64,000 nucleotides of DNA. Source: an uncultured Roseicyclus sp. GTDB lineage: Bacteria > Pseudomonadota > Alphaproteobacteria > Rhodobacterales > Rhodobacteraceae. Numbering within the stretch: position 1 is the first letter of the stretch; every line of letters starts with the position of its first letter. The notes under the pieces are model-generated. The model worked only from the letters and a program-made list of their open reading frames with translations. It did not search any database and had not been told where the DNA came from. Where the stretch lies: positions 1,178,001 to 1,242,000 of the forward strand of contig CANLLF010000001.1 in assembly GCA_947491935.1 (NCBI GenBank), given 5' to 3'. A program made the position numbers and the translations under genes. Below, one piece after another: positions 34,854-43,965 of the stretch.

Positions 34854-34976
34854 TCTCCTCGATATGAATAAAAAACCAGAATTGATTTTCTATTTTTATC
34901 GAAGAGACATTCCCAATCTAATTTAAACACATTAGTAGTATTTCGTCAAATTTTTCTTCCTATATGCTATCCCGCT

Positions 34977-35975
34977 ATGACAACAAAATATATCGCATAC
35001 ACCCGCGTTTCCACCACGAAGCAGGGAGCTACGGGTGTATCGCTCGTCGAACAAAAACGGTTCATCAACCACTATGCACAACGGCGAGGACTTGAAATCT
35101 GTACTTGGTACGAAGAACAACAAACAGCAGCCAGGAAAGGGCGACCAATTTTCGATCTGGTCGTTGAGCAACTTAAACAATCCGAAGGCTCGATCGGGCT
35201 TATCCTGCACAAGGTAGACCGCGGGGCTCGCAACCTGCGAGACTGGGCCTCGATTGGCGAAGCAATCGATCAAGGTGTCGACGTACGCTTCGCACACGAT
35301 GACATCGATATGCACACGCGAGGCGGGCGCCTCACCGCAGACATCCAAGCGGTCATAGCTGCAGACTACATCCGCAACCTCCGCGAAGAGGTGAAAAAAG
35401 GGATCAACGGGCGGCTCAGTCAGGGTCTGTACCCATTCCAGGCAATGCGGGGTTATCGTGACACCGGATCTGGCCAGGTTAAGCAACCGAACCCAGCTAT
35501 CGCCCCTTTGATCATCTTGGCTTTTCAGCTGTATGCCACCGGGCGGCACAGTCTGAATTCGCTTAGGTTAGACCTCCACTCTCGCGGCCTCATGACGTCG
35601 ACTGGCAGACCGCTGAGTCCCGGCGCACTCTCTAAGCTTCTCCATAATCCCTTCTACAAAGGCACCATCTCTGTGGGCGGTCGATTGTACTCAGGCAAAC
35701 ACCAGCCATTGGTGTCTGAAGACCTCTTTGGCCGTGTCCAGGACTTGCTACACAAGCGGAAACCAAAGCGAGAGCGAAAGCATCGTTTCCGGTACCGCCA
35801 CAGCTTACGTTGCCGTGGCTGCAAGAACTGCCTCATCGGAGAGAAACAGAAGCAGTTTATCTACTATCGGTGTCACAGCTGTCCTGGTGTTTGTGTGCGA
35901 GAGGACCGAGTTTCGAAGCCAAATCACCGATTTGAGCGTCTTTCCCGCCAACAAATCAAAGAGGTGGCCAACTAG
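34977..35975 (+). CDS. Second serine recombinase, C-terminally shortened
   Basis: The 332-residue protein has the catalytic domain (nucleophile S12 in YTRVST, DRGARNLRD) and the recombinase domain (LSKLLHNPFYKGTI), then a zinc-ribbon (CRGC ... CHSC). It ends soon after the ribbon and lacks the coiled coil and C-terminal tail present in its neighbour. About 120 bp downstream a tail-like sequence related to the neighbour's C-terminus reappears, so the gene probably lost its 3' part by deletion. Catalytic residues are intact; activity is uncertain. No good ribosome site was seen at the ATG. Confidence 0.85.
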   Translation: MTTKYIAYTRVSTTKQGATGVSLVEQKRFINHYAQRRGLEICTWYEEQQTAARKGRPIFDLVVEQLKQSEGSIGLILHKVDRGARNLRDWASIGEAIDQGVDVRFAHDDIDMHTRGGRLTADIQAVIAADYIRNLREEVKKGINGRLSQGLYPFQAMRGYRDTGSGQVKQPNPAIAPLIILAFQLYATGRHSLNSLRLDLHSRGLMTSTGRPLSPGALSKLLHNPFYKGTISVGGRLYSGKHQPLVSEDLFGRVQDLLHKRKPKRERKHRFRYRHSLRCRGCKNCLIGEKQKQFIYYRCHSCPGVCVREDRVSKPNHRFERLSRQQIKEVAN

Positions 35976-36093
35976 AGCCGTGGGAAAAGTTCGATTCCCT
36001 AGTGGTCATGGATCAAAGCCGTGACGCGTGTTCCGAAGGATGGCTCAACAGAGCTGTCTAACGGACGAAACACCTCCGGAAAGAGATGTTTCG

Positions 36094-36237
36094 AATGGTG
36101 CCTCAGCCCGAGGCAGAGATACAGATTTGCCGAGTGTCCCCTATGGGTATCCTCACCTAGAAAACATGTTCAAGATGATGCGTCGTACAACCCAAAACCC
36201 TACCGGCGAAGGCGTGGCGCGCGGCGGGGTAAGCTAG
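36094..36237 (+). pseudogene. Remnant of a recombinase C-terminus (second copy of the 93-bp repeat)
   Basis: Codons here read GASARGRDTDLPSVPYG then PHLENMFKMMRR, the same tail as the full-length recombinase. There is no start of its own. Bases 36094-36186 match 34486-34578. The copy is either the lost 3' end of the second recombinase or a duplicated junction sequence. Confidence 0.65.
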
Positions 36238-36246
36238 TCCATCAAG

Positions 36247-36296
36247 GTTCGAAAAGTGACCATGTAATGCGGGCATGTCCGAGTCACTTTTCGAAC
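36247..36296. repeat. 14-bp perfect inverted repeat
   Basis: GTTCGAAAAGTGAC (36247-36260) and GTCACTTTTCGAAC (36283-36296) are perfect inverted copies around a 22-nt loop, followed by TTTT. It may be a terminator for the recombinase region or a protein-binding or recombination site. The loop itself contains two CATG words. Confidence 0.65.
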
Positions 36297-36599
36297 TTTT
36301 ATCGAGCTCTTCGATGTTCGAGACGTAAGACACCACATTGAAGACGCAGACAACGGTACAATCGACTGTTTAAACCAGTATTGCATATTTCTAAGCCTCC
36401 ATCAGAGTTTGAGGACCGGCGCAACACAGTGCATACTTTACGGTGAAAAATGCCTGGTAGTTCCCTTACGGAATCCACATCGACTGGCTGTAGTGAAGTG
36501 AATAGTCCGCACGGCTGCGATGTGATTGCAAAACTGGACCTCGCATGCAACGTAGAATAGCATCCACGAAACGATTAAGTATTGTTAAAGAAGAAAAAA
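36297..36599. other. Upstream region of the hydrolase gene
   Basis: No gene is supported. The last 60 bases are AT-rich and include the AAGAAG ribosome site of the next gene; its promoter should lie here, but I cannot name one. Confidence 0.4.
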
Positions 36600-38228
36600 A
36601 TGGGCCAAGTGGACGTTAGTATCTATAAACGCGCCAGTGCGCACCCGTCTGAAGGTACTGTGATTTTTGTTCACGGGATTACTGGGAACTCTCAATCGAC
36701 GTATACTAACTCGGATGCCAATTTCGACTGGATGGCCGAAATCGCAGCAGAGCTTCCGGAGTGGAATGTGCTTGCTGCAGATTACGGTTCGTCATTTTGG
36801 ATTAACATCAAAGGTCTGCTCGCCGTAGATGAAGGCCCGACAATTCAAACTCTCGCACTTGAGTTGGCACATGAGCTTGCTGAGAAGCAAATCAGAACAA
36901 ATCGCGTGGTTTTCGTTTGCCACAGTATGGGCGGGCTCGTCGTGAAGCACCTTTTTGATCCGGCACATCAAGACCTAATTGGCACCCTACTAGATCGCGT
37001 AACCGGAATTCAGTTCCTCGGGACACCCCACGCTGGAGCCGACCTAGCAAGACGGCTCGAAAAATATTCCCAAAAGCTAAGCTCACGACTGGTTTCGGAC
37101 TTGTGTAATACCACCTACCTAGCGGAGCTGGATCGAGGATTTGCTGATCAATGTATCAATCGAAGCATTGCTGTAGTCAATTTCATCGAGCAAGTTCCAC
37201 TATTGTACCGCCTTAGAGTGGTACAGACACAGGAAAGTGCGCTTGATTGGATATCTAGATCTCGAAACATCGAGGTAACCCAAGACCACCGAGAAATCTC
37301 AAAACCCGAAGGCACAAAGGCTCTGCAACACCGAGAGCTCAGGCGACTAATCAAGCGAACACATGATTCATCGTCGAACTGGATCAACGTCTTTACACAT
37401 TTCTTAGATCATCATTTTTTGAGAACCGCTGGGTATGACAATGGTTTCAAGAAGAAACGCATACAGATTCTTGCAGAGCAAGCATTCCGCCTCAGCCTAC
37501 TGGTTTCGGACAACCTGTTCATACACGCAGGCTTTTATTACGAGAGCGAGCTTGCGCGGAATCTGGTCAACAAATATGAGCCTTACTTCATGGGAAAAAT
37601 AACACTCTTTGCGAATGCAGAGAATATGGAGTTATACACAATTAGCTCTCAGAATCGTTTCATGGAGGGCGATTCTCATCATCGCGCCTACCGATTTGAG
37701 CCCGAGTTCTCTAAGTTTGACTTTATTCCTACTGCCGAAAGCTCAACAGGGGTAATCCGACGCGCTTGGCTTGCAACCGACCCCGAGACCTTGCTTGCCA
37801 ATGAAGAAATCGCGCGGGAGGCTACCGACCGCGACCGGTTCATCGAGGAGTGGGCCAACGTTCCCGAAAGACTCGGCAACCTGGCCATGATTGCAAAGTA
37901 CATCGCACCGATTCTGGTTGGGATGCCGGCGCCTCTACTAAATAGGCGAATACAACAGTTTACCGGCTCGAGTTACTATGACGGTGTCCTCAGAAAACTC
38001 AATTGTAGGATTCTCGTCAAGATCCCATACTTGCCGCAGATTGTCCCTGATCCGGACTCCAGGCACAGAGTAGATTTTCGACATATAATGAAATTGGACC
38101 GAGCGACTGAAAGAGTTGTGGTGAACACCAAAGAGGGTTCGCTCGGCGAGTTGATTAGCTATGGGGAAAGTGAACAAGGGCGGGATTTCTATGAACACTC
38201 AAGGGCGGTAATTCTTGACGGTTCCTGA
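36600..38228 (+). CDS. SERAC1/PGAP1-like alpha/beta hydrolase with unknown C-terminal domain
   Basis: From ATG 36600 (AAGAAG upstream) the product has 542 residues. The N-terminal domain has the oxyanion-loop HG at 25-26, the nucleophile elbow CHSMGG at 107-112 with S109, LGTPHAG near 145, and a DHREISKP motif near 232 that would carry the catalytic His. This is the SERAC1-type lipase/hydrolase layout, found also as an effector in NLR-like and other defence proteins. The remaining 280 residues are unrecognised, apparently helical then alpha/beta. AT content is higher than in the core genes. It is convergent, with a 30-bp overlap, with the kinase-like gene. Confidence 0.75.
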   Translation: MGQVDVSIYKRASAHPSEGTVIFVHGITGNSQSTYTNSDANFDWMAEIAAELPEWNVLAADYGSSFWINIKGLLAVDEGPTIQTLALELAHELAEKQIRTNRVVFVCHSMGGLVVKHLFDPAHQDLIGTLLDRVTGIQFLGTPHAGADLARRLEKYSQKLSSRLVSDLCNTTYLAELDRGFADQCINRSIAVVNFIEQVPLLYRLRVVQTQESALDWISRSRNIEVTQDHREISKPEGTKALQHRELRRLIKRTHDSSSNWINVFTHFLDHHFLRTAGYDNGFKKKRIQILAEQAFRLSLLVSDNLFIHAGFYYESELARNLVNKYEPYFMGKITLFANAENMELYTISSQNRFMEGDSHHRAYRFEPEFSKFDFIPTAESSTGVIRRAWLATDPETLLANEEIAREATDRDRFIEEWANVPERLGNLAMIAKYIAPILVGMPAPLLNRRIQQFTGSSYYDGVLRKLNCRILVKIPYLPQIVPDPDSRHRVDFRHIMKLDRATERVVVNTKEGSLGELISYGESEQGRDFYEHSRAVILDGS

Positions 38229-38885
38229 CATCTTGGACTCTATAGCTCGCATTGCGCAGTCAAGCACTTTGTCGGTGCCTTTGTCGCCGTTGATTTGAAC
38301 GACTCTGCTGGGATGCAACAGGGGCAATTGGTCAAACTTCTCCGCTGCGGAGCGCATGTATGCCTCGTATTCTCGATCTGCTTGCATTCGTTTACATATA
38401 GTGGAGAAATCCGTTCGAATTGCCAATGTGAGATCGGGCAACGGAAGGAACCTCAACGCAGAATCTATCCAAGCCCTTACGTCTTGCTGTTTGCAAAACG
38501 GATACTGAAGCATCAATTTCGTTTCCTGCAGGATTTTTCGGGAATCGGGCCCTCTGTCCGATATTAGGATTGTAGGTTGGGAAAGTTCCGCTGTGGCAAT
38601 CTTAATCGAATTGTATTGGTCTGCGAACCAAAGAAGTGCGTCGCCGATCTGCAGGTCATGCTGCTTGTCCTTTAATCGGAAGTGCCCGTTCTCATAAGCC
38701 GCAACGATTGCTTTACCCGTTGGCGACTCAGAGACCTCGGGCATCCCCCTAACTTGGTGCGAGTCTTGGAAGGCCACTGATAGAGCAGGCAACAGATCAT
38801 TGAAGAGAGTTGTCTTTCCGACCTTGTCTGCTCCTTCAATTGCTACCCAAAAGCAATCGGTCGGTAGAGAAATTGGCAGCGACAT
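38199..38885 (-). CDS. Thymidylate kinase-like P-loop protein
   Basis: The 228-residue protein has IEGADKVGKTTL (P-loop GADKVGKTT, 18-26), a DR pair at 110-111 (the DRY/DRH motif of dTMP kinases) and a C-terminal strand VVQINGD. Length and order fit nucleoside-monophosphate kinases of the Tmk family, which phosphorylate dTMP. Several usual residues differ (the P-loop has ADKV where Tmk has DGAG), so the substrate may differ. It lies 69 bp after an HD nucleotidase-like gene on the same strand. Confidence 0.7.
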   Translation of the reverse strand: MSLPISLPTDCFWVAIEGADKVGKTTLFNDLLPALSVAFQDSHQVRGMPEVSESPTGKAIVAAYENGHFRLKDKQHDLQIGDALLWFADQYNSIKIATAELSQPTILISDRGPDSRKILQETKLMLQYPFCKQQDVRAWIDSALRFLPLPDLTLAIRTDFSTICKRMQADREYEAYMRSAAEKFDQLPLLHPSRVVQINGDKGTDKVLDCAMRAIESKMSGTVKNYRP

Positions 38886-38954
38886 TGCTACTGTGGTTTC
38901 CCAACACAGAGCGCTAGGCGAAAGAAAAAAAGAATTTGATTGATCAAATGGATG

Positions 38955-39554
38955 CTAGCTCAGTTCGTTTTCCAATTCCGGGTGCTCGTTTCTCGCGCGA
39001 TTGTATAGTTCATTCCAAAACGCCAGAATTATTGGCGATGGGCTCATGCGTCGCATAAGGTCTTCAAAGTACCACTTTAATTCATTTGAATCTCTGTTTT
39101 TCCACTCCTCGCAAGAGCCGAGATAAATGTTTAGGGCGGGCAGGAGCTTGTCGAGTGCGTATACAAATTTGCTCTCTTCGTCGGTGCGTTTCTCATAGAC
39201 CTCGTAGGCAAACCAGAGATCAAAGGCTTCAGGGTGCTGTGTCTTCAAAGTGTCTAGGGATTTTCTCTCAAGTCTTCTTTTTTCGTCTCGGTCGCATTCC
39301 TTTCGGTGAGTCGGGAAATCTCCGGTGTTTGCCTCAGTGATGTCATGGATCAGTGCATACTGTAGGACCTTCTGCCGATCCAAGGGCAGTTCGTGCCGGT
39401 CGACCAAGTACCACGCGGTAAGTGCAAGCTGGGTGCAGTGTTCTGAGACATTTTCTCGTCTCCTCACACAGGGTAGGTTGATGAATCGCTCGGTCGCAGA
39501 CAGCTGATTGGTCAGCTTGGTAAATGACAGCAGAGGGTCGAGCATACCCATCAT
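38955..39554 (-). CDS. HD-domain phosphohydrolase, YfbR-like nucleotidase
   Basis: From ATG 39554 (AAGGA lies 10 nt upstream) the product has 199 residues. RRENVSEH (H39), then ALIHD (H70, D71) and TGDFPTH reproduce the YfbR/HDDC2 type of HD domain; an ALDKL motif near 145 supplies the last metal ligand. YfbR enzymes remove phosphate from deoxynucleoside 5'-monophosphates. Paired with the Tmk-like kinase it suggests control of the deoxynucleotide pool. Longer in-frame starts (39572, 39776) exist but lack a ribosome site. Confidence 0.75.
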   Translation of the reverse strand: MMGMLDPLLSFTKLTNQLSATERFINLPCVRRRENVSEHCTQLALTAWYLVDRHELPLDRQKVLQYALIHDITEANTGDFPTHRKECDRDEKRRLERKSLDTLKTQHPEAFDLWFAYEVYEKRTDEESKFVYALDKLLPALNIYLGSCEEWKNRDSNELKWYFEDLMRRMSPSPIILAFWNELYNRARNEHPELENELS

Positions 39555-39595
39555 GTAGTGGTCATCCTTCATGAAATATCTACATATTGTACAGC

Positions 39596-39650
39596 AGCGC
39601 GACCTGGCCTTCAACTGATTCGGCTCGGCCTGTATTGGATTTGTCGCGCT
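39596..39650. repeat. Short inverted-repeat-bounded segment
   Basis: AGCGCGAC (39596-39603) and GTCGCGCT (39643-39650) bound a 55-bp segment upstream of the HD gene. It has the look of a tiny mobile-repeat scar or a recombination site; evidence is only the 8-bp inverted repeat. Confidence 0.35.
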
Positions 39651-39857
39651 AGTGTCCCTTCTTCCAAGTTTGACACAGCACGGCTCAAACCAGAACAAGA
39701 AATTCTTCCCGTTTTGTAAGTGTGCTTCCCCATAGAACTGGGCCACGGCACTGGCGGCGAAAGGGTGAGCTCGCATGGCAAGGTCGCCATGCTGGAACGT
39801 GTTTAGAGCCTATAGCGAGCATAAGAAATCACCATTCTTGCTAAATCATTGATTTAA

Positions 39858-39907
39858 TGGTGCCCGGGGGCGGAATCGAACCACCGACACGAGGATTTTC
39901 AATCCTC
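39858..39907 (-). pseudogene. 3' half of a tRNA-Phe gene (attachment-site scar)
   Basis: On the minus strand this 50-nt piece runs from the anticodon stem through a TTGAAAA loop (anticodon GAA), the variable and T arms (GGTTCGATTCC) to the acceptor end and CCA. The 5' half (D arm and 5' acceptor) is missing; the bases right of 39907 do not form it. Half tRNA genes like this are typical scars of island integration. It marks the border between accessory DNA on the left and core genes on the right. Confidence 0.75.
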
Positions 39908-40071
39908 ATAAAGACGATCCTATCCACAACGCCGTTGGGAGTTTTGCCGACTTAGCTTACGCGACCGCCTTTACATGGCGAATCTCTTGGAGCGACAGCG
40001 TTGAATGTGACTAAAGAGAGACTAAACTCTCGCCCACATCGGGCGATCAGTTCGCAAGTTATTGATTTTGA

Positions 40072-40148
40072 TGGCGCGCTGGGGAGGATTCGAACCCCCG
40101 ACCCCTTGATTCGTAGTCAAGTACTCTATCCAACTGAGCTACCAGCGC
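40072..40148 (-). tRNA. tRNA-Arg (anticodon ACG)
   Basis: The acceptor stem GCGCTGG (5' end at 40148) pairs with CCAGCGC (40076-40082), with discriminator G and encoded CCA (40072-40074). D arm AGCTCAGTTGGATAGAG, anticodon loop CTACGAA (ACG, read as ICG) and T arm GGTTCGAATCC are all canonical. It decodes CGN arginine codons. Confidence 0.97.
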
Positions 40149-40194
40149 ACGCGGGCTTCACTTAACGCCGCGCCTTGCCCGGCGCAAGGGGCAA

Positions 40195-41580
40195 TCAGGT
40201 TGCCATTCCACCCGGAAGAAACAGCACGAAGGTGGTGCCCTCGGGCCCGGTGCTCAGAAGCTCCAACCGCCCGCCATGGCCGCGCAGGATCTCGGAACAG
40301 ATCGCAAGGCCAAGCCCGGTGCCGCCCTTCTTGGCGGTGGTGGAGAACGGTTTGAACAGCGTCTCCTGCGCCTTTTGGGGCAGGCCGGGGCCAGTATCGC
40401 ACACCTCGATGCACCACCCATCCTCATGGGCGCGGCCTTTGATGGTGACCTCGCCGGGCATGTTGGTGGATGCGATGGCCTGCCGCGCGTTGCGCACGAG
40501 ATTGGACAAGACCCGGTGCAATTGCTCGGGATCGGCGCGCACCACCATGTCGCGGGCAATCTCGGAGGCGTAGCTAACATCGCCGTCACCCTGGGCCAGA
40601 TTGTCGTTGTCCAGCACGTCATCAACCAGGGGCTCCAGCGGCACGCGGTCGAGCTTGGGGGCCGGTTCCTCGGCGCGGCCAAAGGCCAGCGTGGCCTCGG
40701 TCAGGTTGATCGCGCGGGACAGAGAGTTGATCAGCTTCGGCGCGATGCGGCGCACGGTCGGGTCCTGGCTGCTTTCCAGCCGGTCCGCGACCAGCGTGGC
40801 GACCGACAGCATGTTGCGCAGATCGTGGGAAATCTTGGCCACGGCCTCCCCCAATTGCGCCAACCTCTCTCGCTGGCGCAGGAGCGAGGTGAGCTGCGTC
40901 TGCATAGCGTTCAGCGCCTCTTCGGCATTGCGCAATTCCCGGACGGTGCCGCGCGGTTCGATGATCCGGTTGGCATCATCGGGGGCCTCTGCGTAGGACA
41001 TCATGGAGCCAACGACCCGTTTGATCGGGTTCACCATCAGGATCCGCACCGACACGAACAGCAAGAGCGCCGTGAAGATCGAGATTACCGCGGAAAGCAG
41101 CAGGATGCGGGCGCCGTAATCGATCATCGCCGCGCGCAGGGGGGCGGTTTCCATCGTCACTTCGATCAGCAGACCGGCATCGCGCACCGGTTCGCCGATC
41201 ACCCGGATGGTTTGATCCTCGGGCGTCAGCATTCGCATCGTGGCATCGCGGATCAAAGCCCAGGCAGGCGCGTCGCGCAGGTCGAAACTGCCCGAGATCG
41301 CTGGCATCCCCTCGGTGGACAGGATCAGCTGCCGCACCGCGTCACGGCGCAGCACGACGTTCAGGACCTCGGCGTTTTCCAGCAGTTCATATTCCAGATC
41401 GTCATCGATCATCCCGTCGGTCGCCAGAAGGGCCAGCGACGCGATCTGCGCGCGCTCCAGCCGGGCCATCAGGTAATCCTCGCGGAACCGCGCGATGGAC
41501 GGCACAAAGATGAATATCTCGGCCAGCATCACGAAGATGATCGTGAGGATCAGAAATCGCCCTGATAGTGAGTTGGCCAA
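40195..41580 (-). CDS. Membrane sensor histidine kinase
   Basis: The 461-residue protein has an N-terminal membrane helix (about 7-29), an extracytoplasmic sensor region (about 30-155), a second helix (about 158-182), a HAMP-like segment, and the kinase core: KISHDLRNML with phospho-acceptor H252, NLVRNARQA (N box), DTGPGL (G1), KPFSTT and GTGLGLAI (G2). No response regulator gene lies beside it, so its partner must be elsewhere. The signal is unknown. Confidence 0.92.
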   Translation of the reverse strand: MANSLSGRFLILTIIFVMLAEIFIFVPSIARFREDYLMARLERAQIASLALLATDGMIDDDLEYELLENAEVLNVVLRRDAVRQLILSTEGMPAISGSFDLRDAPAWALIRDATMRMLTPEDQTIRVIGEPVRDAGLLIEVTMETAPLRAAMIDYGARILLLSAVISIFTALLLFVSVRILMVNPIKRVVGSMMSYAEAPDDANRIIEPRGTVRELRNAEEALNAMQTQLTSLLRQRERLAQLGEAVAKISHDLRNMLSVATLVADRLESSQDPTVRRIAPKLINSLSRAINLTEATLAFGRAEEPAPKLDRVPLEPLVDDVLDNDNLAQGDGDVSYASEIARDMVVRADPEQLHRVLSNLVRNARQAIASTNMPGEVTIKGRAHEDGWCIEVCDTGPGLPQKAQETLFKPFSTTAKKGGTGLGLAICSEILRGHGGRLELLSTGPEGTTFVLFLPGGMAT

Positions 41581-41633
41581 ACGCCGCCCCCCGGATGGCC
41601 CATTCGGACCGGTGTCAGTGGATCGCCCCCGGA

Positions 41634-43052
41634 TCAGGGGCGACCGAACCTTTGCACGATGCGCACGACGCGTTTCACGAGCGGGCTGTCGAACAGTTTG
41701 GGAGTGAAATACGCGCTTGCGGCCCGTTTGTTAATCTCCCCCAGCGTCGGATAGGGTGCGACCATGTTGGCAACGGCGCTCATCTTGAGCTTGTTGGCGA
41801 TGGCCAGCGCCCAGATCCCGATCAGTTCACCGGCCTGTGGGCCAACGATTGTGGCCCCTACGGGCTTGCCCTTGACCACCATGACCTTGACGAAGCCCTT
41901 GGTTTGGCCGGTCGCGATCCCGCGGTCGTTGTGCTCGAATTCAGCCCTGGCGATAAAAACGCCATCGCCGTGTTTGTCCTTGGCCTCAGCCTCGGTCAGG
42001 CCGACCTGCGCGAGTTCCGGCGAGGTATAGGTGGCCCATGGAATATGATCCGTCCGCGCCTTGGCAGGCAGGCCGAACAGCATCGGCCGGATGATGATGC
42101 CCGCGTGGTAGCCCGCGACATGGGTGAACTGGAGGCCGCCCGCCACGTCGCCCACCGCATAGACGCGTTTGTTGGTGGATCGCAGGCCCGCATCGACGGT
42201 CACACCGCCGCGTTCATAGGCAACGCCCGCTTTTTCGAGGTCGAGCTTGTCGACATTCACGGCCCGCCCGACGGCCACCAGAAGGTGGCTGCCGGAATAG
42301 CGGGCGCCATCCTTCGTCTCGACCTTGATCGCGCCTTCGGTGCCGCTGATCTGCGAGGCCAGAGCGCCTTCCACGATCTCGATGCCCTCGGCGCGCAGAT
42401 TTTCCAGCACCAGCGCGGCGGCCTCCGGGTCATCCTTGCCCATCGCCTTGGCGCCTTCCAGAACGGTCACCTTGGAGCCCAAACGCCGATGGGCCTGGGC
42501 CATCTCCATCCCGATGGGCCCGCCGCCGATGATGATCAGGTGATCGGGCCTCTCGCGCAGATCAAAGATCGTCTCGTTGGTATGGTGCGGCACAGTGTCG
42601 AGGCCGGGGATCGGCGGCACGAAGGGCCGGGAGCCCGTGGCGATCACGAAACGCCGCGCCTTGATGACGTGATCGCCGGCCTGCACCTCGCTGTCGCTGA
42701 TGAAGCGCCCGAACTCGCGGATCACGTGGACGCCAAAGCCCTCGAACCGTTCCTGGCTGTCGACCGGCGCGATCTCATCAATCACCGCCTGCACATGGTC
42801 CTTGGCGGCCGCGTAGTCTGGCGCCGGGGCGTGGCCCGCCACGCCGAACGCGGCCTCCGACGTCTCGTGGGCCTTGTGGCCCGCCGCCAGCAGCGCTTTG
42901 GATGGCACGCAACCATAGTTTAGGCAGTCGCCACCCATCTTGTGGCCTTCCAATAGAACCACCTTGGCCCCCATCTGAGAAGCGCCTGCCGCAACCGACA
43001 GCCCGCCAGAGCCCGCGCCGATGACGCAGATATCCGTTTCGATCACGGCCAT
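41634..43052 (-). CDS. FAD-dependent pyridine nucleotide-disulfide oxidoreductase
   Basis: The 472-residue protein has the FAD Rossmann motif VIGAGSGGLS (10-19), the redox-active disulfide GGDCLNYGCVPSK (C43 and C48 by my count), an NAD(P) motif IIGGGPIGMEMA, and AVGDVAGGLQFTHVA near the flavin. The C-terminal dimerisation domain lacks the paired HxxxxE usual for lipoamide dehydrogenase, so the mercuric-reductase-like branch with unknown substrate is more likely. It is 3 bp downstream of a TVP38-type gene, a common pairing. Confidence 0.9.
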   Translation of the reverse strand: MAVIETDICVIGAGSGGLSVAAGASQMGAKVVLLEGHKMGGDCLNYGCVPSKALLAAGHKAHETSEAAFGVAGHAPAPDYAAAKDHVQAVIDEIAPVDSQERFEGFGVHVIREFGRFISDSEVQAGDHVIKARRFVIATGSRPFVPPIPGLDTVPHHTNETIFDLRERPDHLIIIGGGPIGMEMAQAHRRLGSKVTVLEGAKAMGKDDPEAAALVLENLRAEGIEIVEGALASQISGTEGAIKVETKDGARYSGSHLLVAVGRAVNVDKLDLEKAGVAYERGGVTVDAGLRSTNKRVYAVGDVAGGLQFTHVAGYHAGIIIRPMLFGLPAKARTDHIPWATYTSPELAQVGLTEAEAKDKHGDGVFIARAEFEHNDRGIATGQTKGFVKVMVVKGKPVGATIVGPQAGELIGIWALAIANKLKMSAVANMVAPYPTLGEINKRAASAYFTPKLFDSPLVKRVVRIVQRFGRP

Positions 43053-43055
43053 GGT

Positions 43056-43790
43056 TCAGAGACCTTTCTTGCCGCGCACGGCCTTGAGGACAATCGGCAC
43101 AAGCGCAAGCGCGCAGAGCCCGAGGATCGGCAACAGGATTTGCGGCTCGAAGATGATGCCGAGGTTGGGCGTCTCACCACGCTCGAACACCTCGCCCAGA
43201 CCGGCACCGACTGAGGTGTAGACAATCGCGCCCGGCATGATGCCGAAGAATGTGGAGATCACGTAGCGACGCAGGGGCACCTCCAGAAAGGCGGGGATCA
43301 GGTTGGCCATGAAAAACGGCACCGCGGGAACCAGGCGCAGCAGGAACAGGGCCGACCACTGATTCTCGTCAATGCTGTCCTTGATCTTTTTCGTGAGGCC
43401 CTCCGACCCTTCAAGCCGGGCACCAAGCCGCGACCCGAAGCTTGTTTGTGCCGCCAGAAAGATCGCTGTCGCCCCGATCGTTGCGGCCGTCACGTTGAAC
43501 AAGGCGCCGGGGAAGGTCGCAAAAAGGAACCCGCCGGTCAGCGTGGCGATGGTGGCGCCAGGGAGCGAAAACGCCACAATCAGCGCATAGGCCAGAATGA
43601 ACACCGCGGCCGTCAGAATGTAGTTCGCATCACGGAACGCGATCAGCGCGTCCCGATTGTCGGCCAGGGCCTGAAAGCTGAGATAATCGCGGAAGAAATA
43701 CCAGGCCACGCCTGCGCCGATCACGATGGCGACGATCGGGGCATATCTTGCGATTGGATTGGAAGGCGTTTCGGTCACGCTATCGGTCAT
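43056..43790 (-). CDS. TVP38/TMEM64 (DedA-superfamily) membrane protein
   Basis: The 244-residue protein has about six hydrophobic helices. FSLPGATIATLTGGFLF and the RLVPAVPFFMANLIP helix are the conserved re-entrant segments of the SNARE-associated/TVP38 family, which includes lipid scramblases. It is followed after 3 bp by the disulfide oxidoreductase gene on the same strand. The physiological substrate is not known. Confidence 0.9.
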   Translation of the reverse strand: MTDSVTETPSNPIARYAPIVAIVIGAGVAWYFFRDYLSFQALADNRDALIAFRDANYILTAAVFILAYALIVAFSLPGATIATLTGGFLFATFPGALFNVTAATIGATAIFLAAQTSFGSRLGARLEGSEGLTKKIKDSIDENQWSALFLLRLVPAVPFFMANLIPAFLEVPLRRYVISTFFGIMPGAIVYTSVGAGLGEVFERGETPNLGIIFEPQILLPILGLCALALVPIVLKAVRGKKGL

Positions 43791-43965
43791 GTCCTCAGGG
43801 TCCCTTAGTCTTGCAACAGGACCCTAGATGCGCCATCCGGCGCAAGGGCGATATCCCTCCTCACGGGCGCTTGATGGGACGTGACAGTTTTTGGGGTTTT
43901 TGTGACGTGCAGGCGGAAAACACGTAACATTACCGGGTTGGCGTATTTCAGTCTCAGGCGATCGA

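Noticed and set aside
1..39857. Whole left part as one complete integrative conjugative element
   Set aside because: No VirB/Trb channel genes and no matching attachment site at a left end are visible; two kinds of mobility genes suggest a composite of several elements.
39858..39980. Functional tRNA-Phe gene
   Set aside because: Only the 3' half is intact; bases right of 39907 do not make a D arm or acceptor 5' strand.
41568..42923. 451-codon open frame on the plus strand
   Set aside because: Antisense shadow of the disulfide oxidoreductase gene, whose motifs are unambiguous.
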